Source of the DNA: Candidatus Magasanikiibacteriota bacterium
GTDB taxonomy: Bacteria; Patescibacteriota; Patescibacteriia; Magasanikbacterales; GWA2-37-8
Length of the DNA stretch: 21,050 bases
Direction: 5' to 3'
Assembly: GCA_903853785.1 (NCBI GenBank)
Contig: CAINUM010000099.1
Location: 1-21,050 of the forward strand
Each line of letters starts with the position of its first letter. Position 1 is the stretch's first letter. Position numbers and translations under genes: made by a program. Positions 12,750-21,050 of this stretch are shown here, piece after piece. Below the pieces are notes generated by a model, which saw nothing but the letters and a program-made list of their open reading frames with translations, did not search any database and was not told the origin of the DNA.

Positions 12750-14954
12750 ATGGAAAACAAAAAATGGTCCATGGACTGGGGTGGTAGAACTCTATCCGTG
12801 GAAACTGGTAAATTGGCTCTTCAAGCCAATGCTTCTTGTATTGTTCAATACGGTGACACTGTCATCATGGCGACCGCTGCAATGAGCAAAAAAACTCGTG
12901 ATGGGATTGATTTTTTCCCATTGATGGTTAACTTTGAAGAAAAACTTTACGCCGCTGGAAAAATCAAAGGTAGTCGTTTTATCAAACGCGAAGGACGCCC
13001 TACTGAAGAAGCTACATTGTCTGGTCGCTTGGTAGATCGTACAGTTCGCCCATTGTTTGATGATCGAATGCGTAATGATACTCAGGTAATTTTGACAGCT
13101 CTTTCTTATGATGGAGAAAATGATTCACAGATTCCAGCTTTAATTGCTGCTTGTACTGTGTTATCTATTTCTTCTATTCCTTGGAAAGGAAACGTCGCTG
13201 GTTTACGCGTGGGACGTCTCAACGGTGCTTGGAAAATGAATCCAACTCAACAAGAAAAATTACTTAGTGATGTTGATATTGTGGTAGCTGGAAATACCGA
13301 TGGTGTAATCATGGTAGAAGCTGGATGTAAAGAATGTTCTGACGCTGATGTAGTTGAAGCTATCAAATTTGGTGGTCAACAATTGCAGCCAGTATTAGAT
13401 TTTATCGCTAAGATTACCGCTGAAGTTGGTCTTACAAAACAAGATCTAAACAGTAACTTAAACGAAAAAGAAACTCTATTGCGCGCTACTGAAAAAGAAG
13501 TTGACGCATTTGTGGCATCTAAATCCGATGAGTGGATTTTTGCTACTGTAAAAAAGAGTCGTCAAGAACGCGTAGCAATGATTGATAAATTTTCTGAGGC
13601 TATCGCAGAAATGTTGAAGGCTAAAGAAATCGCCGAAGATATCCAAAAAATTATTTTGGGTCGCGTAAAAACTTACGTTGAAAAATATATTACTTTACAA
13701 ATTTTAAACAAAGATCAGCGTTTGGATGGACGAACATTATTTGAAGTTCGTGATTTAAATGTTGAAGTTGGTTTGTTGCCACGTACTCACGGTACTGGTT
13801 TATTCCAACGTGGTGATACTCAGGTATTGTCGATCGTAACTTTAGGTTCTCCTGGTGATGTTCAGACTTTGGACACTATGGAAGAAGAAGGTACAAAACG
13901 CTACATGCATCACTATAGTGATACTCCTGCCACTTACGGCGAAACTGGTCCATTACGTGGTCCAGGCAATCGTGCGATTGGTCATGGTGCTCTCGCTGAA
14001 CGTGCATTAGAACCAGTATTACCAGATGCAGCTGATTTTCCATACGCTATGCGCGTGGTATCTGAAGTATTAGGAAGTAACGGTAGTAGTTCAATGGCTT
14101 CCACTTGTGGATCCACTTTGGCTCTCATGGATGCTGGTGTACCTATCAAAAAACCAGTAGCTGGTATTGCGATGGGTCTTGCTAGTGATGAAAATGGACG
14201 CTGGAAAGTTTTGACTGATTTACAAGATGTGGAAGATGGTCCTGGAGGCATGGATTTCAAAATTACTGGTACTCGCGATGGTGTAACTGCTATCCAAATG
14301 GACACCAAGACTGTTGGACTAAATTGGGAAATCGTCGCTCAGACTTTCAAACAATCTCGCGAAGCCCGCATGATGATTTTGGACAAGATGGCTACAATTA
14401 TTGCCGAGCCAAGAAAAGAAATGTCCAAATACGCTCCAAGAATTGAAACTATTATCATCAATCCAGATAAGATTCGTGATGTGATTGGTCCAGGCGGAAA
14501 GATGATTAATAAAATTATCGCTGAAACTGGTGTTCAAATTGACATCGATGATAGTGGTAAGGTATTGGTAACATCCAACGATTCTGTAGGTATGCAGAAA
14601 GCCAAAGAATGGATCATGCAACTTACTCACGAAGTCACTGCTGGTGAGGTCTACGACGGCACAGTTGTTCGTATGGAAGACTTTGGTGCTTTCATCAACA
14701 TCTTGCCAGGTCAGGACGGTATGGTGCATGTGAGCGATATTGCTTGGGCACGTACTAACAAGCCAAGTGATGTAATGAAACTTGGAGACAAAATCAAAGT
14801 GGTTGTTAAAGAAGTAGACAGTATGGGTCGCGTCAACCTAAGTATGAAAATGTTGACTGAAAAACCAGAAGGCTACGTCGAACAACCTCCACGTGAACGC
14901 ACTTTTGGCGGCGGCGGAAGTCGTGGTGGTCATGGTGGTGGACGCGGAAGATAA
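12750..14954 (+). CDS. pnp: Polyribonucleotide nucleotidyltransferase (PNPase)
   Basis: The ATG at 12750 gives a 734-residue protein beginning MENKKWSMDWGGRTLSVETG; an in-frame TTG at 12723 falls inside the leader hairpin and is less likely. PNPase degrades RNA 3' to 5' by phosphorolysis and can also add tails. Domains in order are RNase PH 1 (about 5-140; KREGRPTEEATLSGRL), a helical linker (about 245-315), and RNase PH 2 (about 325-550; GPLRGPGNRAIGHGALAERA, SNGSSSMASTCGS). The active-site segment MDFKITGTRDGVTAIQMD is intact. A KH domain (about 565-620; IRDVIGPGGKMINKI) and an S1 domain (about 635-705; GAFINILPGQDGMVHVSD) follow. The protein ends in a Gly/Arg-rich tail that could bind RNA. 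It follows rpsO and a NYN nuclease, forming an RNA-metabolism group. Confidence 0.97.
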   Translation: MENKKWSMDWGGRTLSVETGKLALQANASCIVQYGDTVIMATAAMSKKTRDGIDFFPLMVNFEEKLYAAGKIKGSRFIKREGRPTEEATLSGRLVDRTVRPLFDDRMRNDTQVILTALSYDGENDSQIPALIAACTVLSISSIPWKGNVAGLRVGRLNGAWKMNPTQQEKLLSDVDIVVAGNTDGVIMVEAGCKECSDADVVEAIKFGGQQLQPVLDFIAKITAEVGLTKQDLNSNLNEKETLLRATEKEVDAFVASKSDEWIFATVKKSRQERVAMIDKFSEAIAEMLKAKEIAEDIQKIILGRVKTYVEKYITLQILNKDQRLDGRTLFEVRDLNVEVGLLPRTHGTGLFQRGDTQVLSIVTLGSPGDVQTLDTMEEEGTKRYMHHYSDTPATYGETGPLRGPGNRAIGHGALAERALEPVLPDAADFPYAMRVVSEVLGSNGSSSMASTCGSTLALMDAGVPIKKPVAGIAMGLASDENGRWKVLTDLQDVEDGPGGMDFKITGTRDGVTAIQMDTKTVGLNWEIVAQTFKQSREARMMILDKMATIIAEPRKEMSKYAPRIETIIINPDKIRDVIGPGGKMINKIIAETGVQIDIDDSGKVLVTSNDSVGMQKAKEWIMQLTHEVTAGEVYDGTVVRMEDFGAFINILPGQDGMVHVSDIAWARTNKPSDVMKLGDKIKVVVKEVDSMGRVNLSMKMLTEKPEGYVEQPPRERTFGGGGSRGGHGGGRGR

Positions 14955-14974
14955 AATTAATCAAAAACTTAAAG

Positions 14975-15071
14975 ACGGCCGGTTACTTTTGAGCGGGTTA
15001 TGAGCCCACAGGCGATTCCCTGAGTCCTCGCGGACGAGGAGAGCGAAAAAGTTACCGGTCGTGTTTTTTTT
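14975..15071 (+). ncRNA. Structured RNA element, copy B, acting as pnp terminator
   Basis: A GC-containing stem (ACGGCCGGTTACTTTT at 14975-14990 with 15047-15062; one mismatch, one wobble) encloses the same apical blocks as copy A. These are TTGAGCGGGTTATGAGCC (14989-15006), CCTCGCGG (15026-15033) and GCGAAA (15043-15048). The distance from CCTCGCGG to GCGAAA is 17 bases in both copies. The variable hairpin is CAGG/CCTG here. GCGGG can again pair with CTCGC. A run of nine T follows at 15064, so the stem should also act as an intrinsic terminator for pnp. Different stem sequence with retained pairing supports a real RNA structure. Confidence 0.72.
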
Positions 15072-15105
15072 TCAGGAAAAACCCGTTAGACAAGCTGAAA
15101 AACCA

Positions 15106-15134
15106 TTGACAAAACACGTTTTTTATGCTATACT
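15106..15134 (+). promoter_or_regulatory. Promoter of the polyamine genes
   Basis: A perfect TTGACA (15106-15111) and TATACT (15129-15134) are 17 bases apart, downstream of the pnp terminator and 54 bases before the decarboxylase start. Confidence 0.8.
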
Positions 15135-15188
15135 AAACGCTAGTTAGCCAAGAAAAAGCCTGTTTTATTAAAATATATTTTTTCGAAA

Positions 15189-16550
15189 ATGTCTACGCAG
15201 AATTTTAAAGAGTTTTGGAAACTCGGCAAAGCGGAATTTGATACTCAGTTTTTCGACATCAGCAAAGACGGTGAACTTTTGGTAAAAGAAGGAAATTATC
15301 AATACAATCTTCATGAATTAGCAAAAAAATATGAGACCTCTCTAGAGATGGCCTTTCCTTTTATTATTGAACATCGCGTAGAAACTCTCATCAATACTTT
15401 CAATTTTTATATTAAAAAATACAAATATCGCGGTAAGTTCTATTTTCATTACCCAATGAAGGTAAATCAGAATCGCGAGTTTATTTTACCTTTGATCACC
15501 GAGGGTGCCAATTTGGAAACTGCTTCGGCCAATGAGCTTTGGATTGTGAAGCGCCTCTGGGAACAGCACAAGTTTAATTCTCGCATCAAAGTAATCTGCA
15601 ACGGTCCAAAGACTGACGAATATTTGAGTTTGATAAAAGAGCTTCGTGGTCAAGGTTTGGACATTGTACCGATTATTGAAAATCACCATGAGTATGAAAG
15701 TTTAAAAAACTATAAAGGTGAAGTAGGTATTCGAGTAGATTTAAATTTCCGCACCAAATCTCACTGGGATCATTCAGTTGATAGATTTGGATTTACGCCA
15801 GATGAATTATTTGATTTGGGTAAAATGCGTAATTTGAAAATTTTACATTATCATGTTGGTTCTCACATTCCTCATGCCAACGATATTATCAAGGCTTTGA
15901 AAGAAGGCTTGTCGATTTATAAAAAACTCAAGAAAATAAACCCACAATTAGACACTATCGATATTGGTGGTGGTTTTAATGTTAATTTTGAAAAGAAAAA
16001 AATGTATTCCGTGCAAGGGGTTGTACAGAGAATTGTTAGTTACCTTGCAAAACACACTGGTGATGACGGTATCGCTCCACCTCATATTATTTGTGAATGG
16101 GGAAGTCATATTATGGCACCATCTCAAGTGACTATTTTTAAAGTGCTTTACGAAAAAAATATCAACAAGGGTGCAGCCGCTCGTAAGTGGTATGTTATTG
16201 ATGGTAGTTTTATGAATGATTTGATCGATACTTGGGCCATTAAACAAAAATGGCATGTGGTACCAGTAAATAATTTAAATTCAAAAAAATTAGAACGCGT
16301 TTGGTTATGTGGAAGCAGTTGTGATAGTGATGATAAATATACCGGCGGTAGTTATGTGAGATTGCCTAAATTAGAGGAAGGCGAATCTCAATATGTTGCT
16401 TTTATTGATACTGGTGCATACCAAGACGCACTTGGCTCACAACATTGTTTATTGTCTGCTCCAGCAAATATCGTATGCCAAGATGGTGATATCAAAATTG
16501 CTCGCGCCCATGAAACAGCTGAAGATGTTGGTAAAAAATTTGGATGGTAA
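15189..16550 (+). CDS. speA: Arginine decarboxylase, short SpeA-type
   Basis: The 453-residue protein is a fold III PLP enzyme of the SpeA type, converting arginine to agmatine and CO2. The PLP lysine is K91 in HYPMKVNQNRE, matching the YPIKVNQ motif of biosynthetic arginine decarboxylases. NLETASANEL, HYHVGSHIP and DIGGGFNVNFEKKK follow in the barrel, and LCGSSCDSDDKYTGG (about 374-388), which carries the catalytic Cys-Asp of the second subunit face, is in the C-terminal domain. DTGAYQDALGSQH follows. SpeA proteins are usually about 630-660 residues; this one lacks most of the inserted and C-terminal helical parts. Its stop overlaps or nearly abuts agmatinase, and the shared route supports arginine over diaminopimelate or ornithine as substrate. 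The fold is certain, the substrate likely. Confidence 0.85.
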   Translation: MSTQNFKEFWKLGKAEFDTQFFDISKDGELLVKEGNYQYNLHELAKKYETSLEMAFPFIIEHRVETLINTFNFYIKKYKYRGKFYFHYPMKVNQNREFILPLITEGANLETASANELWIVKRLWEQHKFNSRIKVICNGPKTDEYLSLIKELRGQGLDIVPIIENHHEYESLKNYKGEVGIRVDLNFRTKSHWDHSVDRFGFTPDELFDLGKMRNLKILHYHVGSHIPHANDIIKALKEGLSIYKKLKKINPQLDTIDIGGGFNVNFEKKKMYSVQGVVQRIVSYLAKHTGDDGIAPPHIICEWGSHIMAPSQVTIFKVLYEKNINKGAAARKWYVIDGSFMNDLIDTWAIKQKWHVVPVNNLNSKKLERVWLCGSSCDSDDKYTGGSYVRLPKLEEGESQYVAFIDTGAYQDALGSQHCLLSAPANIVCQDGDIKIARAHETAEDVGKKFGW

Positions 16551-16555
16551 AATAT

Positions 16556-17452
16556 ATGTATCAAAGAACAAAATATCCTAAAAATTTTGGTGGTTTAACT
16601 GGTCAAACCTATAAAGAAGCCAAAGCAATTGTGTTGCCGGTTCCTTATGACAAAACTTCGTCATACGGAAAAGGGGCTGATCTTGGCCCAAAAGCGGTCA
16701 TCGACGCTTCTCCCCAGATCGAATTATATGATCGTGAATTTGATTGTGAAGCGTATGAAAAATACGGAATTTTTACTTTACCACAATTACCGGTAAGTAA
16801 GTTGGTTCCAGAAAAAATGTTAAAAACTTTGGAAAAAAAATATAGTGAATTGGTAAAAGATAATAAATTTGTCGGTGTCCTAGGTGGTGAACACTCTATT
16901 ACTCCAGGCGTTATTCCTGCCTTAAAGAAAAAGTATCCAAACTTATCAATTTTGCAGTGGGATGCCCACGGTGATTTGCGTGATAGCTATGAAGGTACAA
17001 AAAATAGTCATGCTTGCGCAATGCGTCGCTGTTATGATCATGTCGACACAATAGTTCAAGTAGGTATTCGAAGTATCTGCCAAGATGAAGCGGTATATAT
17101 TAAAGAAAAAAAGATTGCTGACAATATTTATAACCCACGTCGTTTTGGTCTAGACCAGGCGACCAAAGTTAAATCGATCAAAGAGATTGTGAGTAAGTTA
17201 TCTAAAGATGTTTACATTACAATCGATCTAGATGGCTTTGATCCGAGTATTTTGCCAGCTACTGGTACACCAGAACCAGGCGGATTAAGTTGGTATGATT
17301 GTCTGGATCTGATGAAGGCGGTGTTTGAAAATAAGAATGTGGTTGGATTTGATGTTTTAGAATTAGCCCCAATTAAAGGGTTTCCAGCATCAGAATTTAT
17401 GGCTGCTCTGTTGGTTTATAAATTATTCAATTACAAATTTCTGTTGAAATAA
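16556..17452 (+). CDS. speB: Agmatinase (ureohydrolase family)
   Basis: The gene encodes about 298 residues from ATG 16556; ATG 16544, which overlaps the previous gene by seven bases, would add four residues, and no Shine-Dalgarno site decides between them. The manganese-site motifs of the arginase/agmatinase family are all present: GGEHSIT (about 111-117), WDAHGDLRDSYEG (about 136-148), SHACAMRR, and IDLDGFDPS followed by ATGTPEPGG. Agmatinase hydrolyses agmatine to putrescine and urea. Directly downstream of arginine decarboxylase, it completes a two-enzyme arginine-to-putrescine route. The ureohydrolase family is certain; agmatine as substrate rests mainly on the neighbour. Confidence 0.9.
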   Translation: MYQRTKYPKNFGGLTGQTYKEAKAIVLPVPYDKTSSYGKGADLGPKAVIDASPQIELYDREFDCEAYEKYGIFTLPQLPVSKLVPEKMLKTLEKKYSELVKDNKFVGVLGGEHSITPGVIPALKKKYPNLSILQWDAHGDLRDSYEGTKNSHACAMRRCYDHVDTIVQVGIRSICQDEAVYIKEKKIADNIYNPRRFGLDQATKVKSIKEIVSKLSKDVYITIDLDGFDPSILPATGTPEPGGLSWYDCLDLMKAVFENKNVVGFDVLELAPIKGFPASEFMAALLVYKLFNYKFLLK

Positions 17453-17460
17453 TCAAAGCA

Positions 17461-17490
17461 AACACTCCTGTCAAAGGAGTGTTTTTGTTT
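17461..17490 (+). terminator. Intrinsic terminator of the polyamine operon
   Basis: AACACTCCT (17461-17469) pairs perfectly with AGGAGTGTT (17475-17483) around a five-base loop, followed by a T-rich tail, nine bases after the agmatinase stop. Confidence 0.9.
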
Positions 17491-17541
17491 GGCGGGGTCT
17501 TGTTTTTTTATTTATTATATGGTTAAATAAGGCCACAAATT

Positions 17542-17624
17542 GCCTGGGTGTTGAAATGGTAGACAATGCAGTCTTAGAAGCTGCTGGGAGTAATCCCGTG
17601 GAGGTTCAAGTCCTCTCCCAGGCA
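17542..17624 (+). tRNA. tRNA-Leu(UAG)
   Basis: The acceptor GCCTGGG pairs with CCCAGGC, discriminator A. The anticodon stem GCAGT/GCTGC encloses loop CTTAGAA with anticodon TAG. A long variable arm (GGGA/TCCC type) marks a type II tRNA, and the T arm is GGAGG-TTCAAGT-CCTCT. CCA is not encoded. Type II shape with a UAG anticodon and A73 gives leucine. Confidence 0.95.
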
Positions 17625-17625
17625 C

Positions 17626-17653
17626 AAAGAGAAGTATTTACTTCTCTTTTTTA
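17626..17653 (+). terminator. Terminator after tRNA-Leu
   Basis: AGAGAAGT (17628-17635) pairs with ACTTCTCT (17640-17647) around ATTT, followed by a T-run. Confidence 0.88.
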
Positions 17654-17661
17654 TTTCAATC

Positions 17662-17690
17662 TTGATTGTGTTCCATTTTTAAGCTACTAT
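17662..17690 (+). promoter_or_regulatory. Possible promoter of the Smr gene
   Basis: TTGATT (17662-17667) and TACTAT (17685-17690) are separated by 17 bases and lie 20 bases before the Smr start. Both boxes are imperfect. Confidence 0.4.
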
Positions 17691-17710
17691 TGGTCAATAA
17701 TAAATTGTAT

Positions 17711-17977
17711 ATGGATAAAGACAGTTTAAAATTTTATGCCGCCGAGCTCGGAGCAAAAATTCCAACTCTCGATTTGCACGGGTTTTATCCAAGCGACGCT
17801 TTGGATAGGTTGGACATATTTATATACAAATGTGTTGAAATCAATTCAGAATCGGCACGGATAATTTACGGGGGAGGAACTGGGAAATTGAGAGAAGTGG
17901 TTTTGAAGAAAATAAAGGAAAATAAAGTTATCCATAGTTATCAAGAAGAAGGTGGGAGTGTCATCGTTTTATTTTAA
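17711..17977 (+). CDS. Stand-alone Smr-domain protein
   Basis: The 88-residue protein starts at ATG 17711 (MDKDSLKFYAAELG); the frame is open further upstream but that part resembles no Smr sequence and overlaps the promoter. It has the Smr motifs LDLHGFYPSDALDRLDIFI (about 19-37), IIYGGGTGKLREVV (about 52-65) and a final strand GGSVIVLF. Smr domains are found at the C-terminus of MutS2 and as free proteins, and act as nicking nucleases on DNA or as RNA endonucleases on stalled ribosomes. The length is close to one bare domain, so no MutS2 part is present. It stands between tRNA-Leu and the 23S region; the substrate is not evident. Confidence 0.85.
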   Translation: MDKDSLKFYAAELGAKIPTLDLHGFYPSDALDRLDIFIYKCVEINSESARIIYGGGTGKLREVVLKKIKENKVIHSYQEEGGSVIVLF

Positions 17978-18057
17978 CCCATTCTATATTTTTTTGCCTT
18001 AAATAAGCCTAAAAATACAAGTAATTTTTATCCACATTCTTTCCACACAAACAGCCC

Positions 18058-18086
18058 TTGACATACTTCTATCTACAAGGTATAAT
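18058..18086 (+). promoter_or_regulatory. Consensus promoter upstream of the RNA region
   Basis: TTGACA (18058-18063) and TATAAT (18081-18086) are both perfect with the ideal 17-base spacing, the strongest promoter in the window. Transcription would start near 18093. There is no ORF between it and the 23S gene. Confidence 0.9.
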
Positions 18087-18092
18087 CGCAAT

Positions 18093-18316
18093 TACGTTTT
18101 AGTTACTCCTTTTTATGGAGCCACGTCCAAAGTATTTGGTAGAGAAGCGTACCATTGGACCTCTGGGTTTATCACGACATTGATCGTGATACCAATCAAT
18201 TTAAATACAATGTTTACATTGCAATTAAATTCATACTCAGAATATCCAAGTGGTTCATAAATGCAGATTCAAATCTGACGTTTTAGAGGGCCACTTATAG
18301 AGTGGCTCTTTTATTT
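18093..18316 (+). ncRNA. Unassigned structured RNA of about 220 nt
   Basis: The segment runs from a perfect promoter to a hairpin terminator and has no ORF. Visible hairpins are CTCC/GGAG near the 5' end, GTCCAA..TTGGAC with TGGTA/TACCA inside, TATCACGA/TCGTGATA, and CAATGT/ACATTG within AATTTAA/TTAAATT. CAGAT/ATCTG and the terminator follow. GAGCCAC near 18119 can pair with GTGGTTC near 18251 to close the three central hairpins, or with the 3' arm of the terminator. ACGTTTTAG occurs both at the 5' end and just before the terminator. I found no hallmark of RNase P RNA, tmRNA, SRP RNA or 5S rRNA. It could be a 6S-like RNA or an elaborate 23S leader. Confidence 0.5.
18285..18316 (+). terminator. 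Hairpin terminator of the unassigned RNA
   Basis: AGAGGGCCACT (18285-18295) pairs with AGTGGCTCTTT (18301-18311) through 11 pairs, including G-U, around TATAG. TTATTTT follows. If the 23S gene is read from the promoter at 18058, this terminator has to be bypassed. Confidence 0.7.
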
Positions 18317-18477
18317 TAAAAACTGCAACCAGATCCAAATGTCAAAAATGTTGACATCAAAAATGTGGTTGTACTGAAAGAACTTTGACAATTTACAAAT
18401 TCAACGTATATAGGGTAGAAAATACTGAAGAAGTATTTTCCAATAAACTGCAAAGCACTATTTAGTGTTTTTGCCGT
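18317..18477 (+). other. 23S rRNA upstream region with hairpins
   Basis: This non-coding stretch holds a hairpin ATGTCAA/TTGACAT flanked by CAACC/GGTTG, a perfect hairpin GAAAATACT/AGTATTTTC near 18418-18440, and a weaker one AAAGCACT/AGTGTTTT just before the mature rRNA. They are probably leader or processing structures of the 23S precursor; no gene is seen. Confidence 0.4.
18385..18412 (+). promoter_or_regulatory. Second 23S promoter or boxA-like antitermination site
   Basis: TTGACA (18385-18390) is followed after 16 bases by TATATA (18407-18412), a fair promoter about 65 bases before the mature 23S start. The same bases, AGAACTTTGACAATTTA, also resemble the rRNA leader boxA (GCTCTTTAACAATTTA in E. 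coli). The two readings have different consequences and sequence alone does not choose. Confidence 0.5.

Positions 18478-21050
<2,573 letters not shown>

Noticed and set aside
14989..15007. Minus-strand initiator tRNA gene or fragment
   Set aside because: Only the anticodon arm matches; no D arm, T arm or acceptor stem surrounds it in either copy.
14991..15050. Hammerhead or twister ribozyme in the repeated RNA element
   Set aside because: CTGAGTCC and GCGAAA recall hammerhead strings but the CUGAUGA core and cleavage-site arrangement are absent, and twister-specific blocks do not fit.
18093..18316. RNase P RNA, tmRNA, SRP RNA or 5S rRNA
   Set aside because: The diagnostic conserved strings of these RNAs were looked for by eye and not found.

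Overview
The window looks like a chromosomal piece of a Patescibacteria (Candidate Phyla Radiation) genome, most likely of the Parcubacteria group. The reasons are low GC content, short intergenic gaps, an almost complete lack of Shine-Dalgarno sequences, many small two-helix VirB2-like pilin proteins with a solute-binding lipoprotein, a group I intron in the 23S rRNA gene, and a 23S rRNA gene not preceded by a 16S gene. TGA is used as a stop (end of the gene at 4336-5316), so the UGA-glycine code of Gracilibacteria/Absconditabacteria does not apply. The lineage call is inference from gene content.

Layout. (1) 3-2234: the 3' part of a PilX-like type IV pilus surface protein, then galU. (2) 2273-8783: an extracellular solute-binding lipoprotein followed directly by eight consecutive VirB2/TrbC-like proteins. 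A bidirectional terminator closes the run. (3) 8840-9703, minus strand: tRNA-His, tRNA-Arg and an HTH protein with a possible LAGLIDADG-like domain whose stop codon lies inside tRNA-Arg. (4) 9846-11456: a ninth VirB2-like protein carrying a very large domain with about 52 cysteines. (5) 11473-15071: an RNA-metabolism cluster of rpsO (S15), a NYN-domain ribonuclease and pnp (PNPase), with two copies of an unusual structured RNA element, one before and one after pnp. (6) 15106-17490: arginine decarboxylase plus agmatinase, a two-step arginine-to-putrescine route. (7) 17542-17977: tRNA-Leu(UAG) and a stand-alone Smr-domain protein. (8) 18058-21050: a strong promoter, an unidentified structured RNA ending in a terminator, a second promoter or boxA-like site, and the 23S rRNA gene, which runs off the window and holds a 279-nt group I intron at E. 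coli position 1931.

The most distinctive content is the pilin array. All nine members share a signal peptide, two membrane helices and a loop of the form WMTAxGNxExVxKAK. Cysteine-rich domains are attached N-terminally in the first three, C-terminally in three others and are absent in three. With two membrane helices both ends face outside, so the array looks like a set of membrane-anchored or polymerised subunits showing different disulfide-rich surface domains. The member at 5920 has its own promoter and the only strong Shine-Dalgarno sequence in the window, which suggests it is the major subunit. The second distinctive item is the RNA element repeated around pnp: two long stems of unrelated sequence cap the same roughly 57-nt apical domain, which is covariation-type evidence for a conserved RNA structure I cannot assign to a known family.
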